Assembly: GCA_040386335.1 (NCBI GenBank)
Contig: JAZKFT010000001.1
Span: 186,001-250,000, forward strand
Direction of reading: 5' to 3'
Length of the DNA: 64,000 bases
Origin: JAZKFT01 sp040386335
GTDB taxonomy: Bacteria > Bacteroidota > Bacteroidia > Chitinophagales > Chitinophagaceae
Shown: piece after piece, positions 1 to 9,240 of the stretch
How the letters are laid out: the number at the start of each line of letters is the position of its first letter
Position numbering within the stretch: the stretch's first letter is position 1
Translations under genes and position numbers: made by a program
The notes under the pieces: generated by a model
What the model was told of the DNA's origin: nothing
Database searches by the model: none
What the model saw: only the letters and a program-made list of their open reading frames with translations

Positions 1-3000
1 AAACTGTACCAGTTAATAAGGTTAGCATAGCCTGGATGGGCTGTTGTAATTTTCTTTGTCATCCAGTCCCGGATTTGAGATTGCGTAAGCACAGTGTTCC
101 AAACTCTTATTTCATCTAAGGAACCATTTAAATAATTCAATGACGCTCCATTCGCTTTTCCACCCAGGCGGTAGTTGCTATTATTCGAGTTAAAACCAGC
201 CGGATTGTAGGGTACCGGGGCATCTGCCACGCCATCAATATAGAAAACTGCTTCGTTCGTTGTAGCGTTAAAGGTAACTGCAATATGGTGCCATTTAGTG
301 TCGGTAATAGAAGAAGCAGAGACCACCTGGCTGACGCCAATCTTGCTCAGGTAAATTCTATCGGCAGGTACGGACTGGTTAATGCCTACACCCCAGCCGC
401 CGTTGTTGAAGCTTACTATGAACGACTGGGAGTTGGGGTCGTTCGGGGTAAGGGATGTGCGTTTAACCCATGTTTCAAAGCTAAATGATCCGGTGGGGTC
501 CAATCCTTTTCCAATATCTACCAGTTGTGAAGTGCCGTTAAAAAGCAACGCATTTGCACTGCCCGGGCCTTTGTTTACTTTTTTCGCCGACGGGGTAAAT
601 TCATTGGAGCCGCTGGCAGTAAATGCAAACAGGCTGTCCAATGTGGTGTTGGCAAATGAGCGGCCGTCTTTCCATACCAGGCCTGCACTATTTAACCTTA
701 CGGCAAGCTCGGGGATAGAATCAGATATGCCGCAGGTAGCTAATGCCGCAGATGATTTTCGTTGCGCATATTTATATGTTGGGGCTGTGCCGCCTGCAGG
801 AAAAACGCCAAAATAAAAGAGCGAATCTATTGGACCCATCACAGAATCCCTGGTAACAAAATTGTGTCTTTCATCTACATAGTAGAGGTTCATGCCACGG
901 AGGCCGCCTGTGTAATCACTAACCCTGGCGCCTGCGCTGCCTTTAGTAAATGAGATGGCAGCCGGGTTGTTGTAACTATACACACTGCTATCTCCGATGG
1001 CTGCACCGCTGGGTACCCAATTTGCACCATTTATGATGGTACCCGTATGGCTGCCTTTGAGGTCGCCTAAGAGGTTTCCGCTGCCTTCGTCAAAACGGTA
1101 ATAGGCAAATAGGTTACTGTAGTTAGGATGATCCGGAAGTATTTTCTTGCACATCCAGTTGCGGATGGTGACACTGTCTAATGCTATATTTTGCCATACC
1201 CGTATTTCGTCGTGCTTGCCTTCTATGGCCTGGTCGCCATTGCTATTGCCAAAACTTTGGCGTGGACCAATGAGATAATTGCCCCCACTATTGAAAGTGC
1301 TGGTGTAGTTGACTTCGTTGCTAAAAATGCCATCTACATAAAATTGTATTTTAGTACCGGTATACACTATAGCCACGTGATGCCATAATGTATCGGCAAT
1401 GGTGGCGGTAGATGCAACCGAATTGACTTGTACTTTGGTAAAAAATATGCGGTTATCATTGACGATACCAGCGCCCCATCCATTGTTGTTGTCCGACAGG
1501 ATAAATGCCTTTCCAAAATTGTTGTTGGTGCCGGCTATCACATCACGTTTGATCCATGTTTCAAAGGTGAAGGGTTGTGCGCCAAAATCAAATCCGGTTC
1601 CCAAATTCACGTAGGGTGTTGTGGTGATGCTTCCGGTTGTTTTTATTTCAAGTGCTTTGCCACTTCCGGGCGCGGTGGGGTAGTTGTAAATTTTCAGGTC
1701 ATCTATTTTGCCATTAAACCAATTACCTGCATTGGGCAGATTATTCATGTAGCCAAAGGTTAGCTTGTTGGTATTTACGCCGGTTTTTTTATTGACCACA
1801 GCAGTGCCTTGTAACACATTGTTCAGGTATAGTTTCATGACAGCACCATCATACTCGGCCACCACATTGTAGCAGGTGGCTATGGTCAAAGCATTGGTTG
1901 ATCGTATTAATCTTGTGGTTCCATCCGCAAATTTCATGGAGAAACTGAGCTTGCCCCGGTTAGCTGTAACAGGGTCACAACCTGCTGGCTGTACTTCGGA
2001 GGAGATGGCGAGACCATAAAAGCCATTATCGGTGTCTATGCCTTTACCCAGAATTTGCCCGGCCATACAAAGGCTGGCATTTGCCGGGTTCAGTCCGGGC
2101 ATTTGGTTAATAGTAAAACTGGATTCTATTCTAAAGTAGCCGGCTGCATTTAGAATGGCATTGTGTGGAACATCCACACCGCTGGCCACATTGCCGGCAG
2201 GGTTGCCAGGAAAGCTCAGCGATTGATTGGCTACGGCACCACAATCGGTGGTAAAGGAAGGCAATACCGGACCTACCCTTGTTCCGGAATTTGCATATAC
2301 AGAAGCATCGCTGGTATTGCCATTAAACTGGTAAGCAGCAACGGGTTTGCCGCCAACTGGCAGTGGATTGCTGGCTTTAAATTCGTCCCAGATCTGGGTT
2401 GCGGTCAAAGGACCGTTGTAAATCTTTATGTCATCAATGGCTCCCCGCACCGGGTAAATATTGTCGGGGCTTTTACCAATTAAAAGATTGCCAGTATTTA
2501 ATACGCCAAATGTTCCGGTAATAACTGTTGCTGCCTGTTGCACACCGTTTACGTATAGCCTGAGGGTGGTGCCATCGAAAGTAGCTACCAAATAATACCA
2601 TACACCGGGTTGTACCGGGTATACTACCGGATTTTCGTAGGCACTTTGTTCCGTGGCACCTTTACGAACGGTTGTTTCAAAATTCATAAACTGTGGGCTT
2701 AACACACCGGAATTGGCATCTAAAAAATCGCCATAAGCAAGGCGGTAGTGGCCTTCGGACGGCTGTGTGCCTTTGGTAACAATGAAATTGGCTTGATTCG
2801 AAGCTGTATTAAATGTATTGGGCCTTACCCAGGCCGCGAGTGTATAACTGTTTGAAAGTTGTAAAGAAGTATGATTTGGCACCTGGATAAAATCGTTTAT
2901 GGTACCATTAAAAAAGTAGGCGCTGTTATAATTACCAAACCTATCCTGGGTGAGTGTCACGTTTCCGTTAATGGTACCATGGTTGCCAGTGCCGCTGGCA

Positions 3001-3107
3001 TCCAGGGTATTCGCATTAAAAGGGTAGCTGGCCACCAGTGCTTGTGCATTGGCTAAACCAATTCCGGCAAGTAATATGATGCACAACAAAAGAATGTTTC
3101 TGTTCAT
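1..3107 (-). CDS. Multi-LamG secreted protein, C-terminus beyond window
   Basis: The reading frame is open from an ATG at 3107 down to base 1, so this is the N-terminal part (about 1035 codons) of a longer protein. The first 22 residues form a Sec signal peptide (MNRNILLLCIILLAG..., ending ANAQ). The mature part holds about four LamG/concanavalin A-like jelly-roll domains. Each opens with a short 'ASYPFN...DASG' type strand and ends with a strand of the type DEIRVWN or DDIKIYNG followed by an amphipathic helix (for example around 2400, 1690, 1190 and 110). LamG domains in this setting usually bind glycans or act as adhesin modules. It has its own promoter-like sequence at 3143-3172 and lies behind the terminator hairpin of the neighbouring repeat protein, so it may be a separate transcription unit in the same surface locus. 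The C-terminus, where a T9SS sorting domain might sit, is not visible. Confidence 0.88.
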   Translation of the reverse strand, partial: MNRNILLLCIILLAGIGLANAQALVASYPFNANTLDASGTGNHGTINGNVTLTQDRFGNYNSAYFFNGTINDFIQVPNHTSLQLSNSYTLAAWVRPNTFNTASNQANFIVTKGTQPSEGHYRLAYGDFLDANSGVLSPQFMNFETTVRKGATEQSAYENPVVYPVQPGVWYYLVATFDGTTLRLYVNGVQQAATVITGTFGVLNTGNLLIGKSPDNIYPVRGAIDDIKIYNGPLTATQIWDEFKASNPLPVGGKPVAAYQFNGNTSDASVYANSGTRVGPVLPSFTTDCGAVANQSLSFPGNPAGNVASGVDVPHNAILNAAGYFRIESSFTINQMPGLNPANASLCMAGQILGKGIDTDNGFYGLAISSEVQPAGCDPVTANRGKLSFSMKFADGTTRLIRSTNALTIATCYNVVAEYDGAVMKLYLNNVLQGTAVVNKKTGVNTNKLTFGYMNNLPNAGNWFNGKIDDLKIYNYPTAPGSGKALEIKTTGSITTTPYVNLGTGFDFGAQPFTFETWIKRDVIAGTNNNFGKAFILSDNNNGWGAGIVNDNRIFFTKVQVNSVASTATIADTLWHHVAIVYTGTKIQFYVDGIFSNEVNYTSTFNSGGNYLIGPRQSFGNSNGDQAIEGKHDEIRVWQNIALDSVTIRNWMCKKILPDHPNYSNLFAYYRFDEGSGNLLGDLKGSHTGTIINGANWVPSGAAIGDSSVYSYNNPAAISFTKGSAGARVSDYTGGLRGMNLYYVDERHNFVTRDSVMGPIDSLFYFGVFPAGGTAPTYKYAQRKSSAALATCGISDSIPELAVRLNSAGLVWKDGRSFANTTLDSLFAFTASGSNEFTPSAKKVNKGPGSANALLFNGTSQLVDIGKGLDPTGSFSFETWVKRTSLTPNDPNSQSFIVSFNNGGWGVGINQSVPADRIYLSKIGVSQVVSASSITDTKWHHIAVTFNATTNEAVFYIDGVADAPVPYNPAGFNSNNSNYRLGGKANGASLNYLNGSLDEIRVWNTVLTQSQIRDWMTKKITTAHPGYANLINWYS

Positions 3108-3142
3108 ACAGTAAGTTTTAAAGTGTTGGATTCATGAGGAGA

Positions 3143-3172
3143 CAAACTACTCAATAACGGGTAGAGATGCAA
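3143..3172 (-). promoter_or_regulatory. Putative -33/-7 promoter of the LamG gene
   Basis: Read on the minus strand there is a TTG (3172-3170), a 20-base spacer and TAGTTTG (3149-3143), close to the Bacteroidota consensus TTTG-N19-20-TAnnTTTG but one base short in the -7 box. It lies about 35 bp upstream of the ATG at 3107. Confidence 0.4.
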
Positions 3173-3310
3173 TACTCAATTTGAGGTATTAATGCTTACG
3201 ACATTTCACCAGGTTGAACCCCAATTCAAAACCATAATATAAAGCAGTTAGATCATTTGACAGTCTTTACTGGTGTGTACATGCGGAAGATTTGATACGG
3301 CAAATGGTTT

Positions 3311-3338
3311 GCCCGGGCAGAAAAATCTCTGCCCGGGC
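3311..3338 (-). terminator. Strong hairpin downstream of the 1192-aa repeat protein
   Basis: A perfect 11-bp stem (GCCCGGGCAGA, 3311-3321, paired with 3328-3338) with a 6-base loop lies 26 bp after the stop codon of the upstream minus-strand gene. There is no clear T-run after it, so it could also be a bidirectional terminator or an RNA-stabilising stem. Confidence 0.55.
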
Positions 3339-3364
3339 TTAACATTATAGTCTTACCGTTCCAT

Positions 3365-6300
3365 CTATTTTTTCACCGTGAGCGTAAACCCTGTTTTAAT
3401 GGTTACCGTAGCGCCTGGATTCACGCGCAAACTCCGGATGCTTATATTGGAGTTAAGCTGCGGGAAATTGGGTTTGCCGGCATTGATAACAACATCGGTG
3501 TTGTCGTTCGGTAGTGCACCGCAACTCCAGTTGGCGACATTTTCCCAGGCGGTGCTTACGGCGCCTGTCCAGCTGATATTTAGTTTGATGGTATACACCT
3601 GGCTCGGGGTACCGCCATTTACAAGTGCCCGGTATTTGTAGCCATAGATGGTATTAGGAGGATTTGTAATGGTGAGAGCGCTTTTGGTAGCCCCGCTGTA
3701 AATGCCACCATTGCTGATGTTGCTAAATCCACCGCCATTATCCACCTGCCATTGGTAGGTAGCACCGTTGATATTTACCGGCAATGTGATCGTAGAGCCG
3801 CTGCAAAGGTTCAGGTTCATATTATTGCCACCAATATAGAAACCACTGAAACCATCCACAGCTATATCCAGTAAATACATTGTACCCATATCCACGATCA
3901 TGATGGCGCTGTTGGGTATGATCACCGCATTGCCACCGGGTTGTGGGTTGAAAAGGCTGTCTTCCATCGGGCCGTTGTATTTGGTAATCGTCAGGCTGTT
4001 GATACCATTGGGGAAAGCTGTAGGATCTGCTGCTACCAGGTCGTTAAACTCGGTTTTGGTAATGTAAAAGCGAACCACCCGTTTGGCACCTGCCGGCGCA
4101 AACTCGCTGGTGATCTTAAAGCTGCGTTTCAGATAGATGTTTCCGTTGGGTGATGTGGCAACGTTGGCTGTGGAGAAATAGGTGTTCATGGTAGTATTGC
4201 CCAGGGTCAACCCGCTGTCTTTGATGGCGCCCATAATCTGGTTGCTACCATTTCTCATATATACAAAATGTCTCCAGCCGGTAAAGTTTAGGGTGCCGTT
4301 TCCATTGGCAGAGATATAAGTAAGCGGTGCTGCAGCTACGGTTACGGTGGTGTCATCTTTTTCTACGCCGTAAAAGTCTTTTCCTTTAAAGCCCACACTG
4401 CTGCCATTTGCAATTAAGAAAATGCTGTCAGTGGTATAAGCAACGCCGGGTAGTTGTTTGATGCTATCCGTTGGATAACCGCCGATAAGGTCAACCTTAA
4501 CCGGGGTGCCATCGGGGCCGGGACCCGGGGTGCTGTAGATATAGAAATAAGTGGGTATCACACCAGCCAGTGTAAAAGGGCTGAAGCTGGTGATGGCCAC
4601 ACTATTGTTAACGGTTCCGCTGGCAGGAGTGCCTGTTGGGGCTGCATTGCCATGATCATCCCATTGGGTGCCATTCCAGTGGGCCACTTTTAGGCTGGTA
4701 AGAGGTGTTGGGTATGTTTCGTAAGGATTGGTGCCGAAGCCTAAGGTGAGTGTAACATTGGTGGCGCCTGCCAATCTCTGTACATCCCAATAACCGGCTT
4801 TGCTGATAGCCGCAGCACCAAATGTGCCGGCCTTGCTGCTGGTATTATATCCATCGCTGGTAGGGTTTTGATTTTTATATTCAGCCCGGAAACGGCTGGT
4901 TGAACCGGAGGGGGCACTCATGGCTACGGGATTATAAGATACAGGCCCGCCAACGGGAAAGGTAAATATTTCATCTCCAATTTTAGTTACCGGCCCAATA
5001 ACATGGCTGCTAGCTGAAGTGCTTGTATGTGTAACAACATTGTTGGGAAAAATAAGACTATTTGCTGCTGAAGTGTAGATATTTCCGCCATAGAACCCGG
5101 CAGAGGTAGTAATTGTTACGGAATCATTTAGAGTGATAGATGCACCACCGGTTTTGTTCATTACAAGCCGTGGTATCACGATAGGCTGCGTTCCCAATTG
5201 CTCCACAATGCCATTGTTACTGCTATTAAATTCTATTGTGGTGTTAACGTCGAATCCCGCATTTGAATTGAAGACAAGGCTTTTGCCGACATAGGTTGTA
5301 TCATGATAAGCAATTTGAAAACTACCCGCTGCATTCCTGGAAAGGGTAAGATTTCCGTTGTAATAATTACTCTTATTATAACTCTCATACCAGGTAACAA
5401 CCGTATTCGACGTGATCGTGGTATTACCATGGATGATATTTCCTCCCATATATACCGCGCCCGCATTGCCGGCCGTTTCTATATAAGTCAGATCACCGCT
5501 GATTACGCAATTCGATAATCCATCAGTACCAGCACTGGAAAATCCGTTAACTGTCACTGCTACCACATTCAGTGTATCATCGTCTATTTCATGTTCTCCG
5601 CAATTTTGGATAAATACATTACCTCCACCTGTTAAGTTCTTTATCCTGCGCATATAAAAGTCCGGGTTGCCGGGACCGCTTGCAGTAACATTCAACATGC
5701 CACCTATTGGGCCTAGTGTGGTATTTCCACTGTTGATATAAGTAGGACCTCCAACAGTATTAGTGTAGGAAAAGTTGCCAGTTATAAAATTAAATCCGGC
5801 GTTAAAGAGATCTGTGATACCAATGCCTGTCCGGTTAACGGTAAGGTTACCATCGAAAGAACACTTCTGGTTGTAAGAAGAATTGAACCTGCCGGTGCCG
5901 TTAAGGTTAAATGTAGTATTCCCGTTATACGTAATGCCTCCGATGTACCCCTCATACCAGGTAGTATTTGCATTCGAACCTAAAACAGTGTTTCCATTAA
6001 CTGTGTTTCTACCTAGGTATACGCTGCCTGTATTGGTGGCTGCTTCAGCGTAGGTCAGGTCGCCTGTGATAACGCACTCGGAGAGGCCGTCATTTGAGCC
6101 TCCCGAAAACCCGGTAACGTTCACTGATACAACAATCATTGTATCATTGTCTACTTCATTGGCACCACAATTTTGAACAGATACAGCGCCTCCGCCAGTT
6201 AAATTCTTTATCTTTCGCATATAAAACTCGGGGTTGCCGGTGCCTGTTGCGGTAATATTCAAAGTACCATTGATTGGTCCCACGGTATTATTTCCACTAT

Positions 6301-6943
6301 TGATGTAAGTATGGCCTCCTATCATATTATTATAAGTAAAATTCCCATTGATAGAAATAAAACCGGCGTTAAAAAGATCCGTAGTACCAGCAACTGTGCG
6401 GTTAACGGTAAGATTGCCGTTGTACATGCACTTCTCGTGGTAAGATGAATAGAACCTGCCGGTTCCGCCAAGATTATAAGTAGCGTTGCCATTATACATA
6501 TTTGCCGCGTTGTAACCTTCATAGGTTATAGCCGTGCCTTTAGTGTTTAAAATAAAATTGTCGTTAACTATACAACCTCCCATATAATTACTTCCACCGC
6601 CGCCACCGTTATTGCTGGTAACAACTATATCTGTAGCTGCATTGCTATTGTTTAATACGGCTCGTATGCTCACCGTGGATGTGCTCGTTAGGGAAAAGCC
6701 ATTGAAATCGAGTTGGCTGCCTGCATTCATATCAAACGTATTGACCGTTATATCGGCATGCAGAACGGGCCAGTTTGGTAAGGCTCCTCCCGGTATCGTT
6801 ACGTTGCCGGTAGCTTGCGGAACGGTGTTAGTGCTCCAGTTGCTGGCCGTGTTCCAGTCGGTGCTGGTGCTACCATCCCAGGTTTGCGCGATCAACGCAT
6901 TGCCCGGTAACAAAGTAATTAATAAGTAAACGATCTTCTTCAT
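3365..6943 (-). CDS. Giant secreted repeat protein (1192 aa)
   Basis: Exported protein of unknown function. A Sec signal peptide (ending ALIAQ) is followed by a 'TWDGSTSTDWNTASNWS' module of the kind that begins many Bacteroidota surface proteins. A related module (TGAVSTAWENVANWSCG) lies near the C-terminus, so the protein is capped at both ends by similar units. Between them are two beta-rich repeats of about 180 residues, with recurring GNLTVNRT, NLTGGG and QNCG motifs and very high Asn, Thr, Gly and Ser content, as in parallel beta-helix or autotransporter-like stalks. The C-terminal half closely matches that of the neighbour at 7395-12707. No recognisable T9SS type A sorting domain is present; the protein ends in a hydrophobic KTGFTLTVKK segment. 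It sits downstream of a CHAT protein and sigma factor on the same strand. Adhesin or extracellular scaffold is an inference. Confidence 0.88.
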   Translation of the reverse strand: MKKIVYLLITLLPGNALIAQTWDGSTSTDWNTASNWSTNTVPQATGNVTIPGGALPNWPVLHADITVNTFDMNAGSQLDFNGFSLTSTSTVSIRAVLNNSNAATDIVVTSNNGGGGGSNYMGGCIVNDNFILNTKGTAITYEGYNAANMYNGNATYNLGGTGRFYSSYHEKCMYNGNLTVNRTVAGTTDLFNAGFISINGNFTYNNMIGGHTYINSGNNTVGPINGTLNITATGTGNPEFYMRKIKNLTGGGAVSVQNCGANEVDNDTMIVVSVNVTGFSGGSNDGLSECVITGDLTYAEAATNTGSVYLGRNTVNGNTVLGSNANTTWYEGYIGGITYNGNTTFNLNGTGRFNSSYNQKCSFDGNLTVNRTGIGITDLFNAGFNFITGNFSYTNTVGGPTYINSGNTTLGPIGGMLNVTASGPGNPDFYMRRIKNLTGGGNVFIQNCGEHEIDDDTLNVVAVTVNGFSSAGTDGLSNCVISGDLTYIETAGNAGAVYMGGNIIHGNTTITSNTVVTWYESYNKSNYYNGNLTLSRNAAGSFQIAYHDTTYVGKSLVFNSNAGFDVNTTIEFNSSNNGIVEQLGTQPIVIPRLVMNKTGGASITLNDSVTITTSAGFYGGNIYTSAANSLIFPNNVVTHTSTSASSHVIGPVTKIGDEIFTFPVGGPVSYNPVAMSAPSGSTSRFRAEYKNQNPTSDGYNTSSKAGTFGAAAISKAGYWDVQRLAGATNVTLTLGFGTNPYETYPTPLTSLKVAHWNGTQWDDHGNAAPTGTPASGTVNNSVAITSFSPFTLAGVIPTYFYIYSTPGPGPDGTPVKVDLIGGYPTDSIKQLPGVAYTTDSIFLIANGSSVGFKGKDFYGVEKDDTTVTVAAAPLTYISANGNGTLNFTGWRHFVYMRNGSNQIMGAIKDSGLTLGNTTMNTYFSTANVATSPNGNIYLKRSFKITSEFAPAGAKRVVRFYITKTEFNDLVAADPTAFPNGINSLTITKYNGPMEDSLFNPQPGGNAVIIPNSAIMIVDMGTMYLLDIAVDGFSGFYIGGNNMNLNLCSGSTITLPVNINGATYQWQVDNGGGFSNISNGGIYSGATKSALTITNPPNTIYGYKYRALVNGGTPSQVYTIKLNISWTGAVSTAWENVANWSCGALPNDNTDVVINAGKPNFPQLNSNISIRSLRVNPGATVTIKTGFTLTVKK

Positions 6944-7394
6944 GTTGATCTTTTTTGCTTGTATAAAATGGCGTGCGTACTCAACAAATAAGTACAGTAA
7001 ATAAGTTACCCGAAGTATAGCTGAGTGTAATTTGTTCTCTTACAACCTGTGAATAAATATTAACGGCTGATATTGTTTGTGCCTCAATGGGATGAGCATA
7101 TTTCAATATTTATTTTGCTAAATGAAATTCATTAAACGGGCAGGTATGCTTTCAGATCAGGGTAAAAACAGCTGACCTTTTTATGGTAATTTTTTTTGTG
7201 GGGCTACATAATAATTCAAAGCTTTCACCACAAGCATATAAAAAACACATACAAGTTGTAATACTCCTTGCAGGTAGTTTACTGCTTAATGCCCCGGATG
7301 ATTCGGGAGACTAATCTATGTAAAACGCATGAAAACTTATAACCAGGTAAATAACAGCCACCCGACAGGGCAGCTGTTATTACCACGGAAAAAT
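6944..7394. other. Intergenic region between the two giant repeat genes
   Basis: A 451-bp A+T-rich stretch without a credible gene. It must contain the 5' region of the 1192-aa gene. I found no good -33/-7 promoter match in it. The only clear structure is the hairpin at 7350-7381. Confidence 0.6.
7350..7381 (-). terminator. Hairpin downstream of the 1770-aa repeat protein
   Basis: A 9-bp stem, AATAACAGC (7350-7358) paired with GCTGTTATT (7373-7381), lies 14 bp after the stop codon of the minus-strand gene and is followed on that strand by a T-containing run. Weak intrinsic terminator candidate. Confidence 0.45.
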
Positions 7395-9240
7395 CTATTT
7401 ATTCACCGTCAGGTTAAAACCTGTTTTAATAGTCACGGTGGCACCGGGATTTACTCGCAGGCTCCGGATGTTGACATTGGAGTTGAGTTGCGGGAAGTTT
7501 GGCTTGCCGGCATTAATAATTACATCGGTATTATTGTTGGGCAATGCGCCACAACTCCAATTGGCCACATTTTCCCAGGCAGTGCTTACGGCGCCCGTCC
7601 AGCTGATGTTTAATTTGATGGTATACACCTGGCTCGGGGTGACCCCGTTCACTAATGCCCGGTATTTGTATCCGTAAATGGTATTCGGTGGGTTGGTGAT
7701 CGTGAGGGAACCGGTGGTGGCACCGCTATAGATACCGCCGTTGGTAACATTGGCAAATCCACCACCATTATCTACCTGCCACTGGTACGAAGCACCGCTG
7801 ATATTGCTGGACAATGTGATCGTAGAACCACTGCAAAGATTCAGGTTCATGTTGTTTCCGCCAATATAGAAACCGCTGAAACCATCCACGGCTATATCCA
7901 GCGAATACATCGTACCCATATCCACAATCGTGATGGCGCTATTTGGTATGATCACTGCATTGCCACCGGGTTGTGGGTTGAACAGGCTGTCCTCCATAGG
8001 GCCGGTGTACTTGGTAATCGTCAGGCTGTTGATGCCACTTGGGAAAGCTGTTGGGTCTGCGGCTACGAGGTTGTTAAATTCGGTTTTGGTAATGTAAAAG
8101 CGAACCACCCGTTTGGCTCCTGCCGGTGCAAACTGGCTGGTGATCTTAAAGCTGCGTTTCAGGTAGATGTTTCCGTTGGGCGAGGTGGCCACGTTGCCGG
8201 TGGAGAAATAGGTGTTCATGATGGTATTGCCCAGCGTCAATCCGCTGTCTTTGATGGCGCCCATGATCTGGTTACTACCGTTTCTCATGTACACGAAATG
8301 TCTCCAGCCGGTAAAGTTTACTGTGCCGTTTCCATTAGCTGAAATATAGGTAAGCGGGGCTGCAGGAACGGTTACAGTGGTATCATCTTTTTCCACGTTG
8401 TAAAAGTCTTTTCCTTTAAAGCCTACGCTGCTGCCATTTGCAATTAAGAAAATACTGTCGGTGGTATAGGTACCGCCGGGCAGTTGTTTGATGCTATCCG
8501 GAGCAAAACCGCCGATAAGGCCAAACTTAACAGGGGTGCCATCAGGACCTGGGCCGGGTGTGCTGTAAGTATAGAAGTAGGTCGGTATCACACCGGCGAG
8601 TGTAAAGGGACTAAAACTGGTGATGGCTACACTATTGTTAATGGTTCCGCTGGCGGGTGTGCCTGTTGGGGCTGCACTACCATGATCCTCCCACTGCGTA
8701 CCTGCCCAATGGACTACCTTAAGACCGGTGAGTGGGGTAGGGTAGGTTTCATATGGATTGGTGCCAAAGCCTAAAGTGAGGGTAACGTTGGTAGCACCTG
8801 ACAATCTTTGTACATCCCAATAACCGGCCTTGCTGATAGCATTGGCACTAAGGCTGGGCACTTTCAGGTTGGTGTTATAACCATCAACGGAAGGATTTTG
8901 GTTTTTATATTCTGCACGGAACTTGCTGGTGGCACCCACAGGCGCACTGATGCCAACGATGTTCAGCGAGTTAGGAGAACCTACGGGGAATGTAAAGACA
9001 TCGTCACCAATTTTGGCAACAGGCCCTACCACATGACTAGCGACAGAGGCGCCGGTTTGGGTCGCGTTGTTATTAAATATTAAGTTGTTGCCGGCGCTGC
9101 TATAAATCAGCCCGCCGCTAAAATTGGCGTTACCTGCTACTGCTACTGAGTCGGCCAGCGTTATTTTGCCGGTACCCGTTTTTGACATCATCAATAAAGA
9201 CATTTCGATGGGCTGGGTACCTAATTGTTCTATCACACCA
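7395..9240. repeat. Long direct repeat, copy 2 (paired with 3365-5215)
   Basis: The 3' halves of the two giant repeat genes are related at nucleotide level over roughly 1.85 kb, with many long identical runs (for example around 3541-3620 and 7561-7640). The partner copy is approximately 3365-5215. It looks like duplication with later partial homogenisation; boundaries are approximate. Confidence 0.8.
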
